DNA of 64,000 bases from Psettodes erumei (Eukaryota; Chordata; Actinopteri; Pleuronectiformes; Psettodidae): positions 868,001 through 932,000 of the forward strand of contig JAFBJZ010000651.1 in assembly GCA_016785225.1 (NCBI GenBank), written 5' to 3'. Positions within the stretch are counted from its first letter, which is position 1. Each line of letters begins with the position of its first letter. Shown here piece by piece: positions 57,801 to 62,319 of the stretch. Position numbers and translations under genes: made by a program. Under the pieces are notes generated by a model. That model was not told where the DNA came from. It searched no databases and saw only the letters and a list, made by a program, of their open reading frames with translations.

Positions 57801-59886
57801 ATATCATGTCACCACCTTCAGTCCAGAAATAGAGGTAGGTTGTTGTCAGCGCTCAGACGCTGGTGGAAATCTAAATCGGGACATGCAGATTGGCCAACTG
57901 TCACTCTGGCAGGTCGCCCTGTGAATTTTCACTGCTCATCCACACTCGGGCAAAAAGGATATTCAGCGCGAATAACGTGACGCGTCAGCCGCCTCTGTCG
58001 CCGAGCCGCTAAAGATAGCTGACGTTGTGAAAATCACGTGTTGAGGTTTGTGTGTGCCCCCCCTCCCCTTTTCCCACAGGCACGTCAGATCCTGGAGCGA
58101 GAGTACAATAATCTGTTGGCCCTGGGCACCGACAGGAGGCTGGATGAGGTGAGCGGCACCGATCGCCCGCGCCACATTTACGCAGATTTCTCAAAATCTC
58201 CAAATAAGTTGCACGAAGGTTTTGGACCTAGATGTAGTAGCAACTGTTCAAAACCTGCTTACACTAGTGCACCTACTTACAGATGATGATGTAAGCGGGA
58301 CAACCGTGGCGTATTTATATCACGATCATCGCACATTGAGAGATAATGATACTTTTCTGTCCGCCAGTGCGACGACAAAGACTTCCGAGGTCCATCGTGG
58401 AGGAGGCAGTTCCCGCCCCGGGACGTGCACGGTATCAGTATGATGCCCGGATCTGCGGAGACGCTGCCCGCGGGCTTCCGACTCACCGCCACGTCTGGTC
58501 ACTCCCGGAGGCTGCCCCCCGAGGGTGAGCGCCCGCCTCCGTCCGCCTCGTCTCACGCTTCACACGCCCGCTGGCAGATTGTGTTGTTGTCGTAGCGGTT
58601 TGCCGCCGCGCACGTCTCCGGCGGGCCGCGCCGCTGGATCGGCGCTCCTTGCTGTTTTTGTGACCATGTCTCTCGTTCTCTCCGACTCTGTGACGGCTGC
58701 TCCGCAGTCCTCTATGAGGCGCTGGACGACAGTCCTGACGACATGTATTTGGACTGGTATCAAGGTCAGATATGCCCCAGTGAAGGTTGTGGGCGTGTTA
58801 GCCCTGCGTGTACGACTCTACCTTCAGCCCCCTGTCTTCACATGGTCTCCGCCAACCGCTGTCCTGCTGTACCCCCCCCACCTTTCTTCTCTCTTACTGG
58901 ACTGCTCTTTACTCTAACGCCCCAACTCCAAGGTTGTTGTTTTGCAGAACTGCAAAATATTTGTCTCGTGATCCCGGTGGTTAAAGCTGGGGGGGGTCAA
59001 GTTATGGATTAGGACCCATGCTTGCTGGTGTAACCCTTGAACTTAAGCAGGTGGCTGAGCGGCGCTATGTAAGTTGGCCTGAACCAGGAGGTTTACATAG
59101 GTGACGTCTTGTTTGAGGAACTCAAACTAACAGTTTTGTCTCATTCCCCGCCCCCCTCCCGCTGTTAAAAGAGGACACTGGCCGCTGTAGCCTTTCCTTA
59201 AAGGATCATTCCACGTTCTTACAACATAAGTACTTATTTATTTCAAGTTATTCTGATGAGACTTCATCAGTCGATTGAGTTCTCTCGCTGTCACCTGATG
59301 GCAATGGACAGCAGCTGCAGAGTGAGAGTAAATGGATCCTGAAATGAGACGGTTTCGTCTTCGGCTATTTCCAAGCTCAGGAATAAATCGCCAAAAGGGA
59401 ATTATCCTTTAAAGAGGGACGCAGAGTGTATTCGCAACAGCCTTTTCAACTTGCACAAATCGGGGCCAGTGTTCTCTTCTAACAAGGTGTTCCCGGTGAC
59501 ACTGAAACAGCCTTCCCGTCTCCCCGTCTCCCCGCTCTGTGGCGTCCATGAGACACTCAAACCTAAAACTCCCTTTGAGTGCGTGGTCCGTGGCTTTTCC
59601 CTCCCGCGGGCGACACTACCGCTAAATCCTCTGTCCTGTGGTTTTGCTTGTGATCTCACTCGTGCCGTTGAGGACGTCTCATCCTGTGGCACTTGTTTGA
59701 GGGGGTGGTGGCCGAGTGGAGGAAGCTGTCCTCCTCACTCTGGGTCCGTCTTAATGTTCAGACTTAAAGACCTCTCTCGCTCTCTCTGTCTGCCTCTGTC
59801 TCTCGCTCTCGCTGTCCTCCCCTACAGTCGGACCCTCCGCGGTGCAGCGGCTGGACAGCTCCACGGTGAGAACCTACTCCTGCTGA
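26526..59886 (+). CDS. ppfia2: ppfia2 / liprin-alpha-2, 28 coding exons, 5' end outside window
   Basis: Liprin-alpha-2 is a cytoplasmic scaffold of the presynaptic active zone. From family knowledge it binds RIM, ELKS/CAST and GIT through its coiled coils, CASK and LAR-type receptor tyrosine phosphatases through its SAM region, and GRIP through its C terminus. Splicing the 28 exons listed below gives 1155 in-frame residues. Coiled coil spans about 1-435, a Ser/Pro-rich linker about 445-785, SAM1 about 793-860, SAM2 about 912-985, SAM3 about 1003-1075, and the PDZ ligand VRTYSC is 1150-1155. The family protein is about 1250 residues, so roughly 100 N-terminal residues with the initiator Met lie upstream. 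PSDLRKHRRK and KSESEEGSWAQ point to liprin-alpha-2 rather than alpha-1, -3 or -4. The convergent acss3 neighbour matches human synteny. All introns are GT-AG except the one after 57391. Confidence 0.96.
26628..29515 (+). other. ppfia2: ppfia2 intron A-B
   Basis: 2.9 kb, GT-AG. It holds an A22 run at 27293-27314, a CpG-dense block at about 27480-27730, a (TTG)n run at 28898-28913 and a TTAATTAAG motif near 27426. No further exon seen. Confidence 0.85.
29516..29680 (+). CDS. ppfia2: ppfia2 exon B, coiled coil
   Basis: 55 codons, phase 0/0. It begins LLLEHLECLVSRHE, contains VVKRQAQSPSGVSSEVEVLK and ends HHKALDEK. The acceptor is CTCCCCTCAG, the donor AAG|GTGAGT. It joins exon A exactly as in the family protein (NNTR-LLLEHL). 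Confidence 0.97.
29681..30505 (+). other. ppfia2: ppfia2 intron B-C
   Basis: 0.8 kb, GT-AG. Nothing specific seen apart from C- and G-runs and a poly(A) run near 30404. Confidence 0.85.
30506..30580 (+). CDS. ppfia2: ppfia2 exon C, coiled coil
   Basis: 25 codons, phase 0/0: VRERLRVSLERVSALEEE then LTAANQE. The acceptor is GGCTTTCAG, the donor GAG|GTAAGA. It continues the heptad pattern of the N-terminal coiled coil. Confidence 0.96.
31096..31133. repeat. (TG)19 microsatellite
   Basis: Uninterrupted TG tract inside intron C-D. Confidence 0.95.
33800..33866 (+). mobile_element. 3' tail of a non-LTR retroelement (L2/Maui-like)
   Basis: AAAGTGCCTTGAGACGACGA followed by a degenerate middle and AATAAAATCCGATTGAATG resembles the AAGTGCCTTGAGA...AATAAAATTGAATTG end frequent in fish LINEs and SINEs. 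Upstream part is not recognisable. Confidence 0.45.
35516..35626 (+). CDS. ppfia2: ppfia2 exon D, coiled coil with variable segment
   Basis: 37 codons, phase 0/0. It begins IVALREQNAHIQRKVAS and ends QQKVHGK. The middle (GEGGEDMLEGNEA) corresponds to the low-conservation segment of liprin-alpha-2 and differs from mammals. A long T tract then TCCTGCAG forms the acceptor; the donor is AAG|GTGAGC. Confidence 0.95.
35627..38697 (+). other. ppfia2: ppfia2 intron D-E
   Basis: 3.1 kb, GT-AG. It holds a G13 run at 36981-36993 next to a short 11-bp tandem repeat (37000-37027), a CAC/CAT triplet run near 37815, and a repeat fragment at about 38385-38460. Confidence 0.85.
38385..38460 (+). mobile_element. 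Decayed fragment of the same repeat type as at 55235-55310
   Basis: Contains AATATGAAGCCGCAGCC and TTTTAGCACAAATACTGGAA, resembling the TAGCTTAGCAYAAAGACTGGAAA core in direct orientation. Confidence 0.35.
38698..38919 (+). CDS. ppfia2: ppfia2 exon E, coiled coil
   Basis: 74 codons, phase 0/0. It begins RLSNGSLESAHEASQVVELQ and ends NNKYQRDIKE. The acceptor is a C-rich tract then CCCCAG. The donor is GAG|GTTACA, a weak match at positions +3 to +6, and is followed 12 nt later by an AC-rich tract (see findings). This is the largest coiled-coil exon. Confidence 0.96.
38920..40259 (+). other. ppfia2: ppfia2 intron E-F, bounded by AC-rich and (TG)33 tracts
   Basis: 1340 bp, GT-AG. AC-rich sequence lies at 38932-38960 and again at 38984-39001, near the donor. 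(TG)33 lies at 40183-40248 and the acceptor follows after 11 nt. The two ends can pair in the pre-mRNA. The middle holds nothing else recognisable. Confidence 0.9.
40183..40248. repeat. (TG)33 microsatellite at a 3' splice site
   Basis: Uninterrupted 66-bp TG tract that replaces the polypyrimidine tract of the exon F acceptor. Confidence 0.97.
40260..40406 (+). CDS. ppfia2: ppfia2 exon F, coiled coil, acceptor behind (TG)33
   Basis: 49 codons, phase 0/0. It begins AMCQKEDMEERIVTLEKRYL and ends ELANKEAFLRQ. The donor is CAG|GTCCGT. There is no normal polypyrimidine tract: the 66-bp TG repeat at 40183-40248 runs to 11 nt before the exon and ends CCCGTGCGCAG. The reading frame joins the previous exon as DIKE-AMCQKED, as in the family protein. 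Confidence 0.95.
40407..42350 (+). other. ppfia2: ppfia2 intron F-G
   Basis: 1.9 kb, GT-AG. No exon, RNA gene or clear repeat seen. Confidence 0.85.
42351..42485 (+). CDS. ppfia2: ppfia2 exon G, coiled coil
   Basis: 45 codons, phase 0/0. It begins MEEKNRQLQERLELAEQKLQ and ends AQRIAALTK. The acceptor is GTCTGTGTGCAG, the donor AAG|GTGGGA. Strongly conserved heptads; the internal Met is not a start. In the reference protein the next residues are AEERHG, from exon H. Confidence 0.96.
42637..42723 (+). CDS. ppfia2: Candidate in-frame cassette exon of ppfia2 (29 codons)
   Basis: An open stretch of exactly 87 nt is flanked by a pyrimidine-rich tract ending CCGCGTAG and by AAG|GTAGTC. Read in phase 0/0 between exons G and H it gives SDSSSSSS, then PDDYHFVMEAKLQDMNSILRK-like residues with no stop. 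It would insert in the coiled coil between IAALTK and AEERHG. Its codons are A/T-ending (GTT, GAA, GCT, AAA) unlike the GC-ending flanking exons. I do not recall this segment in the canonical protein. Expression is unproven; it could also be an unused pseudo-exon. Confidence 0.5.
42982..43022. repeat. (CT)20 microsatellite
   Basis: Uninterrupted CT tract in intron G-H, 160 bp before exon H. Confidence 0.95.
43183..43266 (+). CDS. ppfia2: ppfia2 exon H, coiled coil
   Basis: 28 codons, phase 0/0: begins AEERHGSIEERMRHLECQLE and ends KNQELLR. The acceptor is ATCCATCCGTAG, the donor CGG|GTGAGT. It joins exon G as ALTK-AEERHG when the candidate cassette exon is skipped. Confidence 0.96.
43267..43810 (+). 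other. ppfia2: ppfia2 intron H-I
   Basis: 0.5 kb, GT-AG, AT-rich in its second half. Nothing else seen. Confidence 0.85.
43811..43942 (+). CDS. ppfia2: ppfia2 exon I, coiled coil
   Basis: 44 codons, phase 0/0. It begins ARQREKMNEEHNKRLSDTV and ends LKERMAALEEK, one of the most conserved liprin-alpha segments. The acceptor is GTCCCTCCAG. The donor GAAG|GTTAAA is weak beyond GT. Confidence 0.97.
44059..44121 (+). CDS. ppfia2: ppfia2 exon J, coiled coil (63 nt)
   Basis: 21 codons, phase 0/0: NMLIQDSEGYRKQYEESIQE plus K. The acceptor is CCCCTTTGCAG, the donor AAA|GTAGGT. It corresponds to the NVLIQESE.../EESLHDK segment of the mammalian protein but is more divergent than its neighbours. Confidence 0.94.
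44122..44469 (+). other. ppfia2: ppfia2 intron J-K with inverted repeat
   Basis: 348 bp, GT-AG. Arms at about 44263-44280 and 44313-44330 form an imperfect inverted repeat (GCTGCT...ATATTCAT against ATGAATAT...AGCAGC). Confidence 0.8.
44470..44561 (+). CDS. ppfia2: ppfia2 exon K, end of coiled coil
   Basis: 92 nt, phase 0 in, phase 2 out. It begins TQLAEEIEKLRSELDQFRLR and ends GSLTEPTLS plus the first two bases of an Arg codon. The acceptor is TTGGTCCAG, the donor AG|GTAGGC. A (GT)10 microsatellite starts 11 nt inside the following intron. Confidence 0.95.
44562..45512 (+). other. ppfia2: ppfia2 intron K-L
   Basis: 0.95 kb, GT-AG. (GT)10 at 44573-44592 starts 11 nt after the donor. Nothing else recognised. 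Confidence 0.85.
44573..44592. repeat. (GT)10 microsatellite at a 5' splice site
   Basis: Starts 11 nt downstream of the exon K donor. Confidence 0.95.
45513..45645 (+). CDS. ppfia2: ppfia2 exon L, start of linker
   Basis: 133 nt, phase 2 in, phase 0 out. It completes Arg, then SHLDTSAELRFSLGSLAETQ through the basic run KVIRRPRRGRMG to LRETK. The acceptor is TTGCCCCACAG, the donor AAG|GTGAGG. The basic RRPRRGR patch is conserved in liprin-alpha-2. Confidence 0.95.
45646..46373 (+). other. ppfia2: ppfia2 intron L-M
   Basis: 0.7 kb, GT-AG. Nothing specific seen. Confidence 0.85.
46374..46591 (+). CDS. ppfia2: ppfia2 exon M, conserved acidic and LLSPSGH segment
   Basis: 218 nt, phase 0 in, phase 2 out. 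It begins AKSLGEHEWRSQQLGVL, contains FESDTEMSDIDDDDRET and DLLSPSGHSDAQTLAMMLQE, and ends DAINKEI plus two bases of Arg. The acceptor is CTCCGCTTCAG, the donor CG|GTACCT. The Asp-rich run and the LSPSG block are family hallmarks. Confidence 0.97.
46592..47714 (+). other. ppfia2: ppfia2 intron M-N
   Basis: 1.1 kb, GT-AG. Nothing specific seen. Confidence 0.85.
47715..47955 (+). CDS. ppfia2: ppfia2 exon N, Ser/Ala-rich linker
   Basis: 241 nt, phase 2 in, phase 0 out. It completes Arg, then LIQEEKESTELRAEEIENRV, VSLEGLNLARMHHH, the Ser/Ala-rich ITASATASSLASSSPPSGHS, TPKLDPRSPARD and ends MGVMTL. The acceptor is CTCCCCCAG, the donor CTG|GTAAGT. Mammals have one residue fewer than the three His seen here. 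Confidence 0.96.
47956..49142 (+). other. ppfia2: ppfia2 intron N-O
   Basis: 1.2 kb, GT-AG. A poly(A) run near 48577-48592; otherwise nothing specific. Confidence 0.85.
49143..49172 (+). CDS. ppfia2: ppfia2 exon O, 30-nt microexon
   Basis: Exactly ten codons, phase 0/0: PSDLRKHRRK. The acceptor is CTCTGTCCCACAG, the donor AAG|GTACGC. The peptide is basic and, to my knowledge, specific to liprin-alpha-2 among the paralogues. Its size and symmetric phase fit a skippable microexon. Confidence 0.94.
49312..49442 (+). CDS. ppfia2: ppfia2 exon P, linker
   Basis: 131 nt, phase 0 in, phase 2 out. It begins IAAVEEDGREDKATIKCETS, contains the phosphorylatable-looking SPPPTPR and ends SSHNDAR plus GG. 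The acceptor is CGCCCCTCAG, the donor GG|GTGGGT. Confidence 0.94.
49443..49850 (+). other. ppfia2: ppfia2 intron P-Q
   Basis: 408 bp, GT-AG, with a T16 run near 49520 and a C-run directly at the acceptor. Confidence 0.85.
49851..50032 (+). CDS. ppfia2: ppfia2 exon Q, basic KKKGIKSSIGRLFGKKEK segment
   Basis: 182 nt, phase 2 in, phase 1 out. It completes Gly, then IVASLEAEASALSSVASSQD, SLHKQPKKKGIKSSIGRLFG, KKEKGRLAHL and ends MVDPH plus G. A C9-type tract then TCAG forms the acceptor; the donor is CG|GTGAGC. The KKKGIKSSIGRLFGKKEK core is invariant in liprin-alphas; the N-terminal 15 residues differ from mammals. Confidence 0.95.
50232..50322 (+). CDS. ppfia2: ppfia2 exon R, end of linker
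   Basis: 91 nt, phase 1 in, phase 2 out. It completes Ala, then TMMDADMAGQDMGVGKLG, TQAEKDRRLKK and two bases of Lys. The acceptor is CTCTCCCTCAG, the donor AA|GTAAGC. The LGTQAEKDRRLKKK end matches the family. Confidence 0.95.
50854..50878. repeat. (GT)12 microsatellite
   Basis: In intron R-S. Confidence 0.95.
51792..51840. repeat. (CT)n microsatellite
   Basis: About 24 CT units with one interruption, in intron R-S. Confidence 0.95.
53499..53580 (+). CDS. ppfia2: ppfia2 exon S, start of SAM1
   Basis: 82 nt, phase 2 in, phase 0 out. It completes Lys, then HELLEEARRKGLPFAQWDGP and TVVAWLE. The acceptor is CCCCGCCCTCAG, the donor GAG|GTAAAC. The first helix of SAM domain 1 is encoded here; SAM1 with its preceding helix takes part in CASK and LAR-type phosphatase binding. 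Confidence 0.97.
53581..54512 (+). other. ppfia2: ppfia2 intron S-T
   Basis: 0.9 kb, GT-AG, AT-rich between 53880 and 54440. Nothing else seen. Confidence 0.85.
54513..54713 (+). CDS. ppfia2: ppfia2 exon T, rest of SAM1
   Basis: 67 codons, phase 0/0. It begins LWLGMPAWYVAACRANVKSG, contains ALSDTEIQREIGISNPLHRL and ends SAPPTSRT. The acceptor is CTCTCCTCACAG, the donor ACC|GTGAGT. Nearly identical to the mammalian protein. Confidence 0.97.
54714..56464 (+). other. ppfia2: ppfia2 intron T-U
   Basis: 1.75 kb, GT-AG. Holds a repeat fragment at about 55235-55310, (AC)n at 55396-55413 and (AC)n at 55885-55901. Confidence 0.85.
55235..55310 (-). mobile_element. Fragment of a teleost interspersed repeat
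   Basis: Read on the - strand it contains GTTAGCTTAGCTTAGCATAC and AGACAGGAAACGGGGG, a pattern I know as widespread in fish genomes. Family name not assigned. Confidence 0.45.
56465..56527 (+). CDS. ppfia2: ppfia2 exon U, SAM1-SAM2 linker
   Basis: 21 codons, phase 0/0: PSGNVWVTHEEMETLAAPSK plus T. The acceptor is AACCCCTTGTAG, the donor ACG|GTCAGT. Symmetric phase and absence of this segment in liprin-alpha-1 make it a likely alternative exon. Confidence 0.95.
56528..56895 (+). other. ppfia2: ppfia2 intron U-V
   Basis: 368 bp, GT-AG, with (AC)12 at 56690-56713. Confidence 0.85.
56690..56713. repeat. (AC)12 microsatellite
   Basis: In intron U-V. Confidence 0.95.
56896..56928 (+). CDS. ppfia2: ppfia2 exon V, 33-nt microexon in SAM1-SAM2 linker
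   Basis: Eleven codons, phase 0/0: KSESEEGSWAQ. A TTCTTTTCTTTTTCAATCAG acceptor is preceded by TGC-containing sequence; the donor is CAG|GTAAGG. The peptide matches mammalian liprin-alpha-2. Small size, symmetric phase and position fit a neuron-regulated microexon, which is inference. Confidence 0.93.
57009..57184 (+). CDS. ppfia2: ppfia2 exon W, SAM2
   Basis: 176 nt, phase 0 in, phase 2 out. It begins TLAYGDMNHEWIGNEWLPSL, contains YFMECLVDARMLDHLTKKDL and ends MVDSFH plus two bases of Arg. The acceptor is CTCGTGTCTACTAG, the donor AG|GTACCA. This is the core of SAM domain 2, identical or nearly so to mammals. Confidence 0.97.
57294..57391 (+). CDS. ppfia2: ppfia2 exon X, end of SAM2, GC donor
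   Basis: 98 nt, phase 2 in, phase 1 out. It completes Arg, then TSLQYGIMCLKKLNYDRKEL, ERRREQSQHEMR and the first base of Asp. The acceptor is GTGCCGCCAG. To reach DVLVW in frame the exon must end at 57391, giving a GAG|GCGCGT donor. The only nearby GT (57396) would shift the frame. Confidence 0.92.
57392..57503 (+). other. ppfia2: ppfia2 intron X-Y, GC-AG type
   Basis: 112 bp. It starts GCGCGT and ends CTGCACAG. The frame and the conserved HEM(R)-DVLVW junction require this donor; see findings. Confidence 0.85.
57504..57679 (+). CDS. ppfia2: ppfia2 exon Y, SAM3
   Basis: 176 nt, phase 1 in, phase 0 out. It completes Asp, then VLVWSNERVIRWVQSIGLRD, YANILLESGVHGALVALDD, NFDYSSLALLLQIPNQNTQ. 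The acceptor is TGTGTCTGCACAG, the donor CAG|GTACAC. Core of SAM domain 3. Confidence 0.97.
57680..58079 (+). other. ppfia2: ppfia2 intron Y-Z
   Basis: 400 bp, GT-AG. Nothing specific seen. Confidence 0.85.
58080..58148 (+). CDS. ppfia2: ppfia2 exon Z, end of SAM3
   Basis: 23 codons, phase 0/0: ARQILEREYNNLLALGTDRR then LDE. The acceptor is CCCCTTTTCCCACAG, the donor GAG|GTGAGC. It encodes the last helix of SAM3. Confidence 0.97.
58368..58524 (+). CDS. ppfia2: ppfia2 exon AA, C-terminal tail
   Basis: 157 nt, phase 0 in, phase 1 out. It begins CDDKDFRGPSWRRQFPPRDV, contains HGISMMPGSAETLPAGFRLT and ends RRLPPE plus one base of Val. The acceptor is CTTTTCTGTCCGCCAG, the donor AGG|GTGAGC. The first residue is Cys where mammals have Ser. 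Confidence 0.95.
58708..58764 (+). CDS. ppfia2: Candidate in-frame cassette exon of ppfia2 (57 nt, acidic Tyr-rich)
   Basis: Located 183 nt after exon AA. A pyrimidine-rich stretch and CTGCTCCGCAG form the acceptor, CAAG|GTCAGA the donor. In the phase required by its neighbours (1/1) it reads VLYEALDDSPDDMYLDWYQ without stop and splices on to the final exon in frame, adding 19 residues just before the PDZ-ligand exon. It is not part of the canonical protein as I know it. Usage needs transcript evidence. Confidence 0.5.
59196..59414. mobile_element. MITE-like element with terminal inverted repeats
   Basis: CCTTAAAGGATCATTCC (59196-59212) and GGAATTATCCTTTAAAG (59398-59414) are imperfect inverted repeats about 219 bp apart, with no coding capacity between. 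TTTAAAGGAT-type ends are common in fish non-autonomous DNA transposons. No target-site duplication is clear. Confidence 0.45.
59828..59886 (+). CDS. ppfia2: ppfia2 final coding exon with PDZ ligand and stop
   Basis: 59 nt of coding, phase 1 in. It completes Val, then GPSAVQRLDSSTVRTYSC and TGA at 59884-59886. The acceptor is CTCCCCTACAG. VRTYSC is the invariant liprin-alpha C terminus, which binds PDZ domain 6 of GRIP. The exon continues as 3'UTR. Confidence 0.97.
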
Positions 59887-60164
59887 GAGGAGGAAGAGAG
59901 GGACCTTAAACTGTACGCTGTATGTAACATTACACAGACTCTCGCTCTGTCAAATACACAGCTTTCCTCAGAGGTACTTAAAACAGACACTGGATTACAG
60001 AAAAGAATTGTTCCGCCCCCCCACAGATAAGTGCATTCTCTTAAGTGTAATCTACTTTGCGTGGCAACAGGAGAATATAGTAAGACATAAAATACTGAAA
60101 AAAAGCATAGTAAGGCATGAAAACAGCCAAAAAAAAGTCACGATATAAGCTGTAAAAAATTAAA

Positions 60165-60170
60165 AATAAA
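60165..60170 (+). terminator. ppfia2: Possible proximal poly(A) signal of ppfia2
   Basis: AATAAA in an AT-rich setting 280 nt after the stop codon. No clear GT-rich downstream element follows, so use is uncertain. Confidence 0.35.
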
Positions 60171-60983
60171 TAATAATTATGGTATATTGAGGCATTAAAA
60201 AGTCCTGTCATAGTCTAGCAAGGAATTTAAAACATAAAATAGCAGTAGTTTAATCAGTCATTCAATTTTCCTAGTTTAGTAAATCATAAACATGTCATGA
60301 GAAATGTCTAGGGGTATAAAAAATACTAATGCTAGTGCTAATGCTGCTGCAGGTATACAAAGTCATCCTTCGTCAGCCATGAGTCAGAACCAGCTGCCAC
60401 CAGCACGGTGCTAAATGGACTCAACTACATCCTCTGCATTTTACAGTTCAGCTGTTTTCAGAAAAACAAAAAAAAACACATTTCTTCAAGTCTCTTTTTA
60501 AAACTTGGTCTTTGCGTTTCCCTTCAGGTACAGTTTTGAATAGAGATTTACTAGTGGAGCTGCTGGACGGGCCGACCTGCCGAGGAACAAACCATTCTGA
60601 CGACACGCACTGCCAAGAAGCCCTGCTCTGAACCCCACCCCCCCACCCCCACCCCCGTAATCCCCTATAATGTAGGCACCAGATGCCGGTGCTAAACTGT
60701 CCTGCAGGCTGCCCCGTTGTTACCATTTCTACCTTTTACATGTACAGTAACTTGTCAAAGCATAACGTACTGTGTATTTCTTCTACAGGAGATGTGTAGG
60801 TTATATGTAAATTAATATAAATATGCCATTTTTTAAAAAATATATACACACATCTATGTATAAAAAGATATTTAGAGTTTGTGCAAAAAAAAAAATGTCC
60901 CTGCCACCTCATTTAGTGGGCCATAGATATGCTGCTCTTAAAACTGTCTCCATATTACCCCCAACCCCCGCCTCAGATCATTT

Positions 60984-60991
60984 TGTACATA
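60984..60991 (+). promoter_or_regulatory. ppfia2: Pumilio-response-like element TGTACATA
   Basis: Exact match to the UGUANAUA consensus in the putative distal 3'UTR of ppfia2. Single short site; function is inference. Confidence 0.35.
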
Positions 60992-61792
60992 TGTTTTTAT
61001 TTTTTCATTGTGCTGATGATGAACCTGTGCTGCACCGGAGAGAGCAAGGAGGGACGAGACTCTGGACGTTGTGTGAAACCCCACCCTCTAGTGGTCCACC
61101 CAAACCACTCCAAGCCCCATTTTGGCACCATCCGACTCCATCAATCCGTTCCTACGGACTCGCACGTCCAAAAGGCGCGTTTTCAAAAGGACACGCCGAC
61201 GCACTGGAACGACACGACAAGCACTTTGACACAACCGCATCAACTCAACGGACTCTCTAGTAGCCAAGGACAAAACGGGAGATGCTGTTGCTCTCGGGGA
61301 GTCGCTCAACACGCTTCGCCCTCGGAGAACAAATGAGGAAAAGCAGGTGGTCCCTCGTAGAACCCGTCACTTGTTGTACTGTATGTTTTGTCAGGCGATA
61401 GCCTTCACGCGGAAGGACAAACACGCACTCAGCCGAGCTGGCCTTCTCCCCCCGAACCCTCAGAGCAACTACGTCAACACAACAGGAAATAACTGAAAGA
61501 CAGACTGCTTCAGCTCATCGTGTGCGTAGAGTGTATATGACCATGTTGAAGTGAGGTGACTTTAAATGACAAAAAAAACAAACTGTTTCTTGCTGTGACT
61601 CACGTTGGTGTAACTGTCGACTCTTTTGTTTGTCAGAGTTTCCGGGGTAAGCTGTCGTACGACCCCCGTTAACTGTCTTTTAGTTATTTCTGATGGACGA
61701 CTCGAGACAAGTCTCACGCGCTCAATTTGTTTTTACACCTTCAATTTGCACGAACCATTTAATTTTATGTCTGTTTTTGTTTTTTTTTTTAA

Positions 61793-61802
61793 TTTATTTA
61801 TT
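61793..61802 (-). terminator. acss3: Likely acss3 poly(A) signal (two overlapping AATAAA)
   Basis: Read on the - strand this is AATAAATAAA, about 430 nt after the acss3 stop codon. It implies a 3'UTR of about 0.45 kb ending near 61.78 kb. Confidence 0.5.
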
Positions 61803-62235
61803 ACTTGTACTTTGGTCAAAACTAAGTGGTGAGCAAACAAATTTTCATTGTCAACTAAAAAGAAAACTGTCAGTGAATCACTGGTCCTCATTATTTTTCA
61901 TTCGTAATTCAGAATGTGAGAACAGCAGCTGTGCCTTGCAGTTCGGTTTCACATTATAATTGGGATCACAGACTTAATGTTACAATCACAAATGGAAATA
62001 TTAAACCGGCTTCATGGGTTTAATGATGAAATGAGAGGGTGAGACATACTGATGGAAATGTTAGCGATTATTCTTTTCTAAATGAAAAACATCAAGATCT
62101 AACTTCACTTCTACTTTTAGCGTCCAGCACCCTGTGTGCGGCCTCAACGTGCCTCCTTACACCTTGCGGTGCGACTTAGTGTCTGCCCAGAATTTGTCCA
62201 ACCTCAGGTCTTGTCGCTTTGGTCCACCGACGAGT

Positions 62236-62319
62236 TCAGGCTCCGCGGGGTCGCAGAGCTTTTTCCACCCGCCGCTCGATGTCCCTGAACACCTCTGGGT
62301 CCTCGATGGTCGGAGTGAT
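62236..62319 (-). CDS. acss3: acss3 last coding exon
   Basis: 27 codons plus TGA, phase 0 in: ITPTIEDPEVFRDIERRVEK then ALRPRGA. The acceptor is TCACTCACCACAG. TIEDP is conserved with mammalian ACSS3. Confidence 0.94.
   Translation of the reverse strand: MTPTIEDPEVFRDIERRVEKALRPRGA

Larger units (their letters stand above)
58525..59827 (+). other. ppfia2: ppfia2 intron before last exon
   Basis: 1.3 kb, GT-AG. It contains the 57-nt candidate cassette exon (58708-58764) and a short element with terminal inverted repeats (59196-59414). Confidence 0.85.
59887..62005 (+). other. ppfia2: ppfia2 3'UTR and convergent intergenic stretch
   Basis: No coding sequence is supported. AT-rich blocks at about 60110-60350 and 60780-60900 look like 3'UTR. 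Possible poly(A) hexamers on this strand are AATAAA at 60165-60170 and ATTAAA at 62000-62005. A Pumilio-type element TGTACATA lies at 60984-60991. Where the transcript ends cannot be decided; the distal end would overlap the acss3 3'UTR. Confidence 0.55.

Noticed and set aside
60823..61336. Two overlapping open frames of 135-145 codons after the ppfia2 stop
   Set aside because: They lie in 3'UTR-like sequence, are out of phase with each other and show no homology.
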